The translations under genes were made by a program, and so were the position numbers. A stretch of DNA of 64,000 nt from Paenibacillus sp. JNUCC32 (GTDB taxonomy: Bacteria > Bacillota > Bacilli > Paenibacillales > Paenibacillaceae): NCBI RefSeq assembly GCF_014863545.1, contig NZ_CP062260.1:2542001-2606000 (forward strand). The letters are read 5' to 3'. Below are positions 1-8,073 of this stretch, piece after piece (position 1 is the first letter of the stretch; each line of letters starts with the position of its first letter). Below the pieces are notes generated by a model that did no database searches, was not told where the DNA came from, and worked only from the letters and a program-made list of their open reading frames with translations.

Positions 1-269
1 TCTTTTTCGGTGAATTTGTTAATGAGGTTTGCGATTTGTTCCCTCCCTGCTTCTGTAATTTCATATACATACTGATTCGGTCTGCCTTCCTGCTCATTTC
101 GATGCTTACGAACAAATCCCTCATCCGTAAATTTTCGCAATGTCGGGTATAACATGTTGTGATTGACGTCCATCAAATAACCGAGATCCTTTTGGATTTC
201 TTTTTTTATTTCGTACCCGTGTTTCGGAGATTTATCGATTTGGATCAGAATGAGAAGTTCAAGATACAT
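1..269 (-). CDS. PadR family transcriptional regulator, C-terminus cut by window edge
   Basis: The visible 89 residues begin MYLELLILIQIDKSPKHGYE and show the PadR winged helix: a helix-turn-helix with the HGYEI motif, LYPTLRKFTDEGFV in the recognition region, and the wing GRPNQYVYEIT. An in-frame TGA lies three codons upstream of the ATG at 269, so the start is firm. The protein runs off the left edge and the dimerisation helix is not visible. It is divergent from the P450 gene at 471, and an inverted repeat of PadR type lies between them, so autoregulation and control of the P450 is a reasonable inference. The ligand is unknown. Confidence 0.88.
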   Translation of the reverse strand, partial: MYLELLILIQIDKSPKHGYEIKKEIQKDLGYLMDVNHNMLYPTLRKFTDEGFVRKHRNEQEGRPNQYVYEITEAGREQIANLINKFTEK

Positions 270-381
270 GATCGTTCAGGCCTTTCGTCGACGGATTTGA
301 CAATACCGCTGCATATTTAACAGCACATCTCTAGCGTATATGTTCAATCAAAATCCGACAAGGAAGAATATAAACAGAACT

Positions 382-410
382 TTGGACATGGGTCATTGGA
401 AACTATGACC
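382..410 (+). promoter_or_regulatory. Candidate promoter of the P450 gene with overlapping inverted repeat
   Basis: TTGGAC (382-387), a 16-bp spacer and TATGAC (404-409) make a plausible sigma-A promoter. It is overlapped by GGTCAT (391-396), 8 bp, ATGACC (405-410), a perfect 6-bp-arm inverted repeat that could be an operator. Sequence inspection only. Confidence 0.4.
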
Positions 411-420
411 AATTAAAACA

Positions 421-439
421 ATATGTTAAATTAACATAT
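421..439. promoter_or_regulatory. 19-bp perfect inverted repeat, candidate PadR operator
   Basis: ATATGTTAA, one central A, TTAACATAT: nine-bp arms with no mismatch, about 30 bp before the P450 start codon and just downstream of the candidate -10. It contains ATGT and ACAT half-sites seven bases apart, close to the ATGT-N8-ACAT pattern known for PadR operators. A site here would block transcription of the P450 gene. Confidence 0.5.
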
Positions 440-470
440 GTTATATTACACTAGCATTGGAGGGAATGTA

Positions 471-1700
471 ATGAATCATGAGATCATCTCCTTAGAGGAA
501 ATCACGCAATTCCGTTCACCGATCGAAGAATTCAATCCTTATGAATGGTACAAACACAAATTGCAGCATGAGCCCATCGTTTATAATCAGGCGACCCAAA
601 CCTGGAACGTCTTCCGGTACGATGACGTCAAGAGGGTTCTCAAGGATCATGAATATTTCTCTAGTGTTAGAACGCGGACGATGATCAGCGTTGGCGCCGA
701 TAATGACGAAGGCCAGAAAATGAGCAAGATCAACCTGCAATCAGACCCCCCGGAACACCAAAAAAGCCGTGCCTTGATATCGGCGGCTTTCACCCCTCGC
801 AGCTTGAAGCTCTGGGAGCCGCGCATTCAAGAGATTGCAGACCAGCTTCTGCAGGAAATGGGAGACGCCCATGTCATTGACATCGTCCAAAGTTATGCCA
901 GTGCGCTGCCAACGATCGTCATAGCGGATCTGCTCGGAGTTCCTTCCGAAGACCGGTTATTATTCAAGGAATGGGTAAACCATTTGTTCCTTCCCCTGCC
1001 CAAAAACCATTCGGAAGATGTACAAGAACTGAAACGTCAAGCTGCCAAGGAATATTACAACTACCTCTATCCTCATATCGTCCAAAAAAGAGCCAATCTC
1101 GCGGACGATATCATCTCCGATCTCATTCAAGCCGAGGTGGACGGGGATCGGTTATCGGACGATGAGATCGTCCGAACGACGATGTTTATCCTGGGTGCAG
1201 GCATTGAAACGACGACTCATCTGCTAGCTAATACGTTCTATTCGTTCTTATATGACAACAACCAAATTTACGGGGAAATCCAGGCTAACCGCGAGCTCCT
1301 TCCCAATGCCATCGAGGAAATGCTCCGCTATCGGTTTAACATTGCAAAAATGGATCGAACCGTCAAACAGGACAATCATGTACTCGGCGTAGATATGAAA
1401 CAAGGGGATCTCGTCGTCGCATGGATGAGTGCTGCCAATATGGATGAAGAGGTATTTGAGGATCCCTTCACCTTGAACATCCACCGTACCAATAACAAAA
1501 AACATTTAACCTTTGGGAATGGCGCTCATTTCTGCCTGGGTGCTCCGCTGGCACGGCTGGAAGCAAATATTGCGATAAGCAGGTTCATGGATTTCTTCCC
1601 GCGCATTGAACCCGTTCCTGAATTTAAACTGGAAGATAACCTGAGTCCTTCTGCGGCAGGACAAATGTTGACTCAGCTTCCTATCCGTGTTCATCGGTAA
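471..1700 (+). CDS. Cytochrome P450, CYP109/YjiB-like
   Basis: Soluble class I type P450 of 409 residues, expected to hydroxylate a hydrophobic substrate with electrons from separate ferredoxin or flavodoxin partners, none of which is in the window. Visible motifs are the I-helix AGIETTTH (243-250), ExxR at E283-R286 and the haem loop FGNGAHFCLGAPLAR with thiolate Cys355. The DPPEH motif near residue 92 and overall sequence resemble B. subtilis YjiB (CYP109B1), which oxidises fatty acids and terpenoids; substrate here is not deducible. The ATG at 471 is chosen because GGAGGG precedes it by about seven bases; an ATG at 438 lacks such a site. It stands alone after a divergent PadR gene. Confidence 0.92.
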   Translation: MNHEIISLEEITQFRSPIEEFNPYEWYKHKLQHEPIVYNQATQTWNVFRYDDVKRVLKDHEYFSSVRTRTMISVGADNDEGQKMSKINLQSDPPEHQKSRALISAAFTPRSLKLWEPRIQEIADQLLQEMGDAHVIDIVQSYASALPTIVIADLLGVPSEDRLLFKEWVNHLFLPLPKNHSEDVQELKRQAAKEYYNYLYPHIVQKRANLADDIISDLIQAEVDGDRLSDDEIVRTTMFILGAGIETTTHLLANTFYSFLYDNNQIYGEIQANRELLPNAIEEMLRYRFNIAKMDRTVKQDNHVLGVDMKQGDLVVAWMSAANMDEEVFEDPFTLNIHRTNNKKHLTFGNGAHFCLGAPLARLEANIAISRFMDFFPRIEPVPEFKLEDNLSPSAAGQMLTQLPIRVHR

Positions 1701-1743
1701 GACTGACCTGTCTCATTTTATTTGGTACATCAAATGGTACATT

Positions 1744-1770
1744 ATAAAAAGCCCTCCACAGCAAGGGCTT
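1744..1770 (-). terminator. Rho-independent terminator of the GH88 operon
   Basis: AAGCCCT (1749-1755), 8-nt loop, AGGGCTT (1764-1770); read leftward the stem is followed by TTTTTAT. A second hairpin, GACCCTG (1783-1789) with CAGGGTC (1806-1812), lies between it and the GH88 stop. The pair may also stop the convergent P450 transcript, though the rightward T-run is poor. Confidence 0.65.
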
Positions 1771-1845
1771 ATAATATCGGGGGACCCTGCCTGCTTCTGA
1801 AATGACAGGGTCTCTCGCTTAGTAGGAGATCATTCTATTATTTTT

Positions 1846-2982
1846 TTACCTCTTGGGTTCATACCAGTAACCGGGCCGCCCGTTGTTTAAACGCATGAGC
1901 GCTTCCAGGAAGAAATAATCGCCCCAGATGACAAAATCGTCCGGCGCAATTCCCCCTCTGACAAAATACGAACCATGCCGCAAAAAGCCTTCTTCGTCCG
2001 GATTACCCTTCGTAAAATATCCCTGTACCATGGAATCCATGGAACGCCGAACGGCATCAAGGAGAAGTTCCCTGCGGGGATCATCGCTTGACAGCTGGTC
2101 GGCGATTTCCAGCATCCCGCAAGCGGCAATCGCTGAGGCAGAGCTGTCTTTAGGCGTAAGTGCCGTTGGCGGAACGTCGAAATCCCAGTAGGCGACTTGA
2201 TCATCCGGAAGACGGTCGATGAAATAACGCGCCATTCGAATCGCCGTGTCCAAATATTGCGGTTCTTCGAAATAACGGTAGGCCAGCGCGAATCCATATA
2301 TGCCCCAAGCCTGCCCCCGCGACCACGTGGAACCATCCTGAAATCCTTGATGGGTACCTCCGCGCACGGCTTCCCCCGATTCGGGATCAAAATAAAAGGT
2401 ATGATAGGATGAGGCATCGCCGCGAACCAGGAACTTCAGGCTTTTGTCAGCATGAATGCGGGCGGCTTCGGCATATGCCGATCTCCCGGTCTGTTCGGTT
2501 GCCCAGCACAACAAAGGCAAATTCATCAAGCAGTCGATGATGATCCGGCCGCCGTTTTGGGGGTCATGTTCAGGGCCCCACGCCTGGATAAGCTGAAGCG
2601 TGGGCCTCCATCTTCTCATGAGCGCATCAGCCGCCTGAAGAGCCGTGATCTTGGCCGCTTCGTCCCGTTCAACCATCCATTGCGCCAGGGCAGATAAAGA
2701 ATACAAGAAACCGATATCGTGATGATCCAGATTTTTATGCTCCGCTAATCTTGCTTGAAATGAATGCGTGCATCGGACTGCGGCTTCACGGATATAGGAA
2801 TCCTGACCGTACTCGCAGCTCAGCCACAGGATTCCCGGCCAAAATCCTTCCGTCCAATCCGTATGATCCACCCGTTGGTATTTGCCGTTTCCGTTTCCGA
2901 CATGCGGAAACCGATCTTCAAACCGTGCGATATTCGCTTTGGTCGTGTGCAAGGTTTGTTCAATGATAGCATTCCAGTCCAT
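1846..2982 (-). CDS. Glycoside hydrolase family 88, unsaturated glucuronyl hydrolase
   Basis: Cytoplasmic enzyme of 378 residues that removes the 4,5-unsaturated uronic acid left at the non-reducing end of oligosaccharides by polysaccharide lyases, acting by hydration of the double bond. The alpha6/alpha6 barrel sequence is full length for the family. The two key aspartates appear as D89 in HHDIGF and D150 in IIIDCLMN, matching D88 and D149 of Bacillus UGL. No signal peptide. GGAGGG lies four bases before the ATG at 2982. It is the last gene of the operon, 70 bp after the GH2 gene, and is followed by a terminator. Its presence implies that the imported sugar comes from a lyase-cleaved acidic glycan; no clear lyase is in the window unless the beta-helix protein is one. 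Confidence 0.93.
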   Translation of the reverse strand: MDWNAIIEQTLHTTKANIARFEDRFPHVGNGNGKYQRVDHTDWTEGFWPGILWLSCEYGQDSYIREAAVRCTHSFQARLAEHKNLDHHDIGFLYSLSALAQWMVERDEAAKITALQAADALMRRWRPTLQLIQAWGPEHDPQNGGRIIIDCLMNLPLLCWATEQTGRSAYAEAARIHADKSLKFLVRGDASSYHTFYFDPESGEAVRGGTHQGFQDGSTWSRGQAWGIYGFALAYRYFEEPQYLDTAIRMARYFIDRLPDDQVAYWDFDVPPTALTPKDSSASAIAACGMLEIADQLSSDDPRRELLLDAVRRSMDSMVQGYFTKGNPDEEGFLRHGSYFVRGGIAPDDFVIWGDYFFLEALMRLNNGRPGYWYEPKR

Positions 2983-3052
2983 CTTGCCCTCCGTAAGTTA
3001 TTCATTAGGTGCGGCTCCATCCAAGCAGAGCTCGCCCTCTCCATTCTCACCG

Positions 3053-6000
3053 CTATTTCGGCTCGACTTCGTCCAGGGTCATGCGGTATTCCAAATCCTT
3101 CATGTACGATCCATGCTCGTGCAGAAAGACCATGCCGAAGTCCATATTCCCGCCGTTTCCATGGACAATCGCAATCAGCCGGTTAAGGCCGCTCTTCAGG
3201 ACAAGCTCAAGTTCTGGCTCCGGCACAAACTCGCCGTTCAAATAAATGTCGTACGGTGTTTCCGATCGAATTCTCATGTATCCCTTGCGGTACGACTCGG
3301 CGCCTTCAGGGACCTGTACGAAACAGCTCAAGAACCATGGCTCGTTCGCGGCATGGGCGATCCGCATCTTTCCGTCCTCGGACCTGCGCTCTTTTTTCTG
3401 CATCCAGCCGTATAAGCCTTCTCCCAAATTATTGAGTGAATATTCGGGATCGGTATAATACGTTTTCATGGCTTCGTAATCGACGTAAGGCGGGCAAGGC
3501 AGCGCCATAACCGCTTCCACGGCCCATGCGCCGTCATCTTTCTCGCTCTCCAGTAAGCGGTCATCGAAGGCAGACCCCAGATTGGCGAGTAGTCGAGTGT
3601 ACAATCGCTGCGCTTTGTCACTGTCAAGATCAGTCAGAAGCTGCGAACAGAGAATGGAACCTGCCCCTATCCTCTCTCCAACGAGAAAAGCACCGGGGCG
3701 GCGAGCGTTCCTGCGGTTGATTTCAACCAGCGCAAGACGGCTGTATTCGGATGTGTAACCATTCACGAAATAATCCTTCCAGGCAGTTCCCTCGATGCTT
3801 ACGCACACATCCGCCATGCCCGGCACTTCCAGCTGATCGCTGGCCAGCGGCCGGTTCACGACATCGCGCGGCGAAAGGAACACTTTATCGAAGCCGAACA
3901 AATCAACCGGGCTAAAGCCGCGCACGGCGTCGTGGGAGTAATCTGCCGCTAGATGGTAGGCCTCGTGCGGCTCCACGCGTACCGGCCGGCCCAACAAACG
4001 GGCAAGCGTGTCCTGCTGACTGCTGTCCGCCGGCAGGACAAGCACATGCCCGCCGGCTTCGGCATAGCGCTTGACGGCCTCGGCAGCGCCAGGCGACCCA
4101 AGCAGGCGGGCTTCGGCCACGAGCAGGCCGAAGGATTGCTCGGGGAATTCGCGCTCCGCAGCTTCACCTATCACCGCTGCGGCATCCAGCACCTTATAAC
4201 GCAGCCGAAGTCGGTCGAGGAACGCTGCCGCTGTCCCTCCAGGGCTTACCAGCGCTCCTGCCGTCCGCATGGCGGCGGTGACGACAGCTTCCTCGGCCCG
4301 CCCTGCATAAGCCAGCAGGTTGCGCAGCAGCAGACAAGCTTGCGGTACTCGGTCTAGATTGGCCATGATCTCCAGCTGATTGGCCAGAAACATGCCGCTT
4401 CCGCTCCGATATTCCAGCAGCGGCGACCAAAGATCCCCCCCGTCGCCGAAATCGCCGGCGCTGCACTCCAGCAGCAAGGTGAAATCGCCATGGACCGGCT
4501 TTTCGAACGCGGCGCGTATGATCGGCAACGGCCCTTCTTCGCACAGCTCCTCGTGCCAGAACATCAGGTCCTTGTCGCTCAAGCCCTTCAGCACCGGATG
4601 ACGGTAATCCCCGGCATGGGCGCGCAGAAAAGGCCTGCGCGACAGCGTAAGCCGACCGAGCGACAGGCCGGTCTGCTCTAGCAGAAGCAGGCGTCCGCCC
4701 CTCGCAACGAAGGCTTTAAGCTCCGCTTCCAGCCTGCCGTCCGAATCCTCCGCATTGCTGCCAATAATCAGCAAATCATCGGACGACAGCAAGGCGATCG
4801 CGTCGCGGTTCGTCCGTTCGCAGCCGGGTACAAGCCGGCGGATCCGGATATAATCTTCTTCAGAGCCCCAGTAAGCCGCCGGGCGGCCGACTTCGACAGG
4901 ATCATGGAGCAAGCTTCCCGGCACAAGCCGGTATTCCTTGCGCAGCTCAAACATCAGACGCTTGCCATGGAACAGCGAGGCCTTCAGCAGCGCCGTCCCT
5001 TCCGTATCCACGGGGATGGGAGTCCACGTGATTTCAAAGGCCTTGGACTCGGCCGGCTCTTGACGGAACGTGAAGATACGATCCAGCACGATCGTCTCCC
5101 CTTGCATGACCTCGCATTCAATCCGCACGTCTTGTGCGGACAGCGTGTCGTTGAAGACGTCAAAGCTGCGCGAGATGGGGGCGTCGTCGTAGAAGCAGCC
5201 GTTGTATTCGGCCGCGAACATCGTAACCGGCTTCATCGCATCCGCCATGATGGCGAAAGCCGGATTAGGAAGATACATCGGATGATCCGGGAGCATACCG
5301 TTGTTGATCGTCAGCGAATACGCCGGGATCGTCTTGGGGCTTACGCGGGGCAAGCCCGGTTCCAACGGCGGAGCTGCGACGTCGTTCTCCGGCATCGACC
5401 GCATAAAATAATGGGCGAAATTAAACGTGGCTATGCCCGAGACGCCTTGCCGCCGCGCATACTCCACGAATAGGCGTTCCTTGTGCGCCAGTCCGGCCGT
5501 GCTTTCGTCCGTACCGCGATAGGCCTGCAGCCCTGCGTACATGCTGGCGTTCTGCGGGCATATGTACCACCATCCGCCGTGTTCGCCGAAGGTCAAAGGG
5601 ACGGAACGGTCCCATTGAGCAATGGTGCCGTCGATGTTGTAATGACGGCTCTCCACTTCCGTATGCGCTTTGGATAGCAGCCGATTGTCCCCTTCTGCGA
5701 TGATCGGCCGCGTTGGATCCAGTTCGCGCATTGCCTCCATGAAGCCGGGAATCTGCGACCTGTAGCCGTCCCGGCCGTCTACCCAGCGCATTTCGTTCTG
5801 CAAGCTCCACATGATGACCGAAGGATGATTCTTGTCGCGCCGAACGAGCCGCTGAACATGCAACCGACAATGGTCCAAGTATTCGGGATGGTCGGCGAGC
5901 ATGGATTTGCCCGATCCGTATATGGCCGTTTCGTCGATAATCATCATGCCCTCCTCGTCGGCAATCCGCACATAATCTTCCGGATAGGGTTCGGCATGCA

Positions 6001-7273
6001 GGCGGATACTGTTGATTCCGACAGACCGGCACATCCGGTACCAATTACGGATATACGTCTCCGTCTGCTGGAGTCCGCCTTGAAAATGCCACGAATCGCC
6101 GCGAAGATGGATCGGGATCCCGTTCAGCATAAATTGAGGACCTTCGCACCAAAATTCGCGGAAACCGAATACCTCTTCGCGCCGGTCGAGAACCTGCTCA
6201 CCTGCTACAAGTTCAAGCACCGCGACATATAGGAATGGCGTGTCAGGATTCCACAGCTTGGCGTCCTGCCAATCCAGGGTGAAGGAGGCGCGATAAACCG
6301 CTCCGCCGCGTTCGTTCTCGCACAACCGAAGCATCCCGGCAGCCGATGGATCGACCTGTTCAGCGGGCTGCTCCGCCAGGAGGACCGGAACGGCCAGCTT
6401 GTCTTCGGCTTCCGATCTCCCTCCTGTCCTTCTCTCCACGAGGTGCCTCTCCGTTTCAATTCCACGGCCCTGAGCTTGCTGCGGCTTCGCATCTTGAACC
6501 CCGTATCGATGGGTGCCGCTGCCTGACGAATCGGCATCCCTTGCCTCCGAAAGTTCTCCATCCTGTCGCAATACGCCAAGTTCCCGCACGCTCAGCCTCA
6601 CATGGATCGGCCCAAGAACCGGAGCCGTTTCGGCCGTCCCGGCGATAACCGCAAGCTCCAAGCACTTCTTCCGCACGGACGTGCAAATGGTTACATCCTC
6701 CAGTGAAAGAACCGGGTAGCTTTCCAGATAGACATCCTGCCATATCCCTCTGGCGACATTGCCAAACCATGAACCTGTCAATCCCGTCACTTTCTCCATG
6801 CCGGACGGCAGCTTCACTCTGTCGAAGCTCCCGCATAGGATATGGAGATGATGCTCACGGCCCGGCGCTACGCTCGACGTGATATCGAGCCGCAGCGGCA
6901 GGTAGCCGTCCTCCCAAACCGCGACTTCCGCCCCGTCGAGAAATAGGACGGCTTTTTGCATAATGCCGTCCAGCCGCAGGACGATCCGCTGACCGGCCAT
7001 GTGTTCGGGAATCCGGAAGCAGCGGTGCAGAACGCCCGCTTCCGCGGCGTCCCACGCCTTGGGATAGCTGTAGAGATCCATCGGAGCATATCCGTGCTCG
7101 TGAATTTCGCCGAACGTTCTGCCGTTTGGCTGCTCGTACGACCGTCTCCAGCTGGAAGGAACCCGGACGGGCTCCGGCTCGTAGACGATCTCATCCGGAA
7201 GCTGCCGGCGCTGCGGCTGATCGTACAGCGGCATGAAGTCCCACTCTCCGTTCAGGCACCATCGGTTACGCAT
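3053..7273 (-). CDS. Large glycoside hydrolase family 2 protein
   Basis: Protein of 1406 residues, beta-galactosidase/beta-glucuronidase clan, without a signal peptide and so probably intracellular. Residues 1-185 form the sugar-binding jelly roll (NGEWDF; GSWFGNVARGIWQDVYLE), followed by an Ig-like sandwich, then a TIM barrel from about 380. Likely acid/base is E494 in WSLQNEM and nucleophile E564 in TFGEHGG. Residues about 240-312 are a polar, low-complexity insertion into the Ig-like domain. The 800 residues after the barrel include GATase-like stretches (GGRLLLLEQ; GGHVLVLPAD) and a final beta-rich module, making it much longer than usual GH2 enzymes. ATG at 7273 overlaps the upstream gene's stop by eight bases, suggesting translational coupling; longer upstream frames have no ribosome site. 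Substrate uncertain. Confidence 0.88.
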   Translation of the reverse strand: MRNRWCLNGEWDFMPLYDQPQRRQLPDEIVYEPEPVRVPSSWRRSYEQPNGRTFGEIHEHGYAPMDLYSYPKAWDAAEAGVLHRCFRIPEHMAGQRIVLRLDGIMQKAVLFLDGAEVAVWEDGYLPLRLDITSSVAPGREHHLHILCGSFDRVKLPSGMEKVTGLTGSWFGNVARGIWQDVYLESYPVLSLEDVTICTSVRKKCLELAVIAGTAETAPVLGPIHVRLSVRELGVLRQDGELSEARDADSSGSGTHRYGVQDAKPQQAQGRGIETERHLVERRTGGRSEAEDKLAVPVLLAEQPAEQVDPSAAGMLRLCENERGGAVYRASFTLDWQDAKLWNPDTPFLYVAVLELVAGEQVLDRREEVFGFREFWCEGPQFMLNGIPIHLRGDSWHFQGGLQQTETYIRNWYRMCRSVGINSIRLHAEPYPEDYVRIADEEGMMIIDETAIYGSGKSMLADHPEYLDHCRLHVQRLVRRDKNHPSVIMWSLQNEMRWVDGRDGYRSQIPGFMEAMRELDPTRPIIAEGDNRLLSKAHTEVESRHYNIDGTIAQWDRSVPLTFGEHGGWWYICPQNASMYAGLQAYRGTDESTAGLAHKERLFVEYARRQGVSGIATFNFAHYFMRSMPENDVAAPPLEPGLPRVSPKTIPAYSLTINNGMLPDHPMYLPNPAFAIMADAMKPVTMFAAEYNGCFYDDAPISRSFDVFNDTLSAQDVRIECEVMQGETIVLDRIFTFRQEPAESKAFEITWTPIPVDTEGTALLKASLFHGKRLMFELRKEYRLVPGSLLHDPVEVGRPAAYWGSEEDYIRIRRLVPGCERTNRDAIALLSSDDLLIIGSNAEDSDGRLEAELKAFVARGGRLLLLEQTGLSLGRLTLSRRPFLRAHAGDYRHPVLKGLSDKDLMFWHEELCEEGPLPIIRAAFEKPVHGDFTLLLECSAGDFGDGGDLWSPLLEYRSGSGMFLANQLEIMANLDRVPQACLLLRNLLAYAGRAEEAVVTAAMRTAGALVSPGGTAAAFLDRLRLRYKVLDAAAVIGEAAEREFPEQSFGLLVAEARLLGSPGAAEAVKRYAEAGGHVLVLPADSSQQDTLARLLGRPVRVEPHEAYHLAADYSHDAVRGFSPVDLFGFDKVFLSPRDVVNRPLASDQLEVPGMADVCVSIEGTAWKDYFVNGYTSEYSRLALVEINRRNARRPGAFLVGERIGAGSILCSQLLTDLDSDKAQRLYTRLLANLGSAFDDRLLESEKDDGAWAVEAVMALPCPPYVDYEAMKTYYTDPEYSLNNLGEGLYGWMQKKERRSEDGKMRIAHAANEPWFLSCFVQVPEGAESYRKGYMRIRSETPYDIYLNGEFVPEPELELVLKSGLNRLIAIVHGNGGNMDFGMVFLHEHGSYMKDLEYRMTLDEVEPK

Positions 7274-7952
7274 GCTTTGTACCCTGCCTTTCGTCGGAGA
7301 TGCGCACTTCCCGTACAAGCTCCAACTCCCGCCAGATCTCCTGTCCGCTCGGCGCCTCCTCCCACTTGATAAAATGCGGGTCCATCGCCGCCGCCCAATC
7401 ATCCGGCCGGAGCGAAGTATTCAGCTTCCCTTTGTAGGGCGCTGGCTCAAGCGTAGCGGGAAGCTCGGAGTAGAAGAAGAGCAGATTCTCATGCAGGCCG
7501 ATGATCCCGTACTTGTCTCCATCGCCAGGCCGTTCTTCCTGGTACTGGTAATGATAGTACACGTAGCTGGCCGTCTCTTCGGGCTTCAGCCGGGCGATCC
7601 TTCCATACGGCACGCTGTCTTTATACCTGCGTTCCCAATGCTTCTCCGAAGCGGGGGCTTGGTAATGAAAAATATCGGTCATGGCCGCCCATCGTCGTTC
7701 TAATCCCCCTCCCGGCCAAACGGCCAGCCACGAATTGGCTTCCGGCAGCAGAATTTCCGGAAGGACCTGCTCACCTCGGCATTCATAATAAAGAAACAAC
7801 CGGCTTCCATCCGCAAACAAACTTAATCGGGGTACGCCCTCCCGCTTCATCGCATCTTCAACCGCTTGAATAAACCGTTCCCCGCGAAACCGGGAACGGA
7901 TATTTCCCCCGATTTCCTCGGCCCTATATAAACATCGTTGCATGAATGGCAT
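7266..7952 (-). CDS. Tandem RhaM-like (L-rhamnose mutarotase fold) protein
   Basis: 228 residues; not a standard family member. The first half (AVEDAMKREGVPRLSLFADG, then RRWAAMTDIFHYQAP) lines up with the pattern of L-rhamnose mutarotase RhaM, where LFxDxxxNLLFA and WxxMTDVM occur. The second half (KYGIIGLHENLLFFYSELPA, then DWAAAMDPHFIKWEEAP) repeats the same order, so this looks like two fused dimeric alpha-beta-barrel domains. The RhaM catalytic histidine is not evident. The ATG at 7952 is preceded by AGGAGGT five bases away; the frame is open further upstream but overlaps the preceding gene. It sits between the beta-helix and GH2 genes and overlaps the latter. A role in sugar epimer interconversion is inference. 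Confidence 0.6.
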   Translation of the reverse strand: MPFMQRCLYRAEEIGGNIRSRFRGERFIQAVEDAMKREGVPRLSLFADGSRLFLYYECRGEQVLPEILLPEANSWLAVWPGGGLERRWAAMTDIFHYQAPASEKHWERRYKDSVPYGRIARLKPEETASYVYYHYQYQEERPGDGDKYGIIGLHENLLFFYSELPATLEPAPYKGKLNTSLRPDDWAAAMDPHFIKWEEAPSGQEIWRELELVREVRISDERQGTKHA

Positions 7953-8073
7953 GCAGCACCTCCTGCTGTCAATTTTGATGTTACAGGATGTCTCAATTTC
8001 AAGAAGCTGAAGCTTTCTTTTGCGATAGTAAAAGGCGGCCCCCCCATGATACCGGGAGGACACGCCGCATATC

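Noticed and set aside
4904..6232. Several overlapping open frames on both strands inside the GH2 gene
   Set aside because: GH2 motifs and catalytic residues fix the coding frame; the others have no starts or domains.
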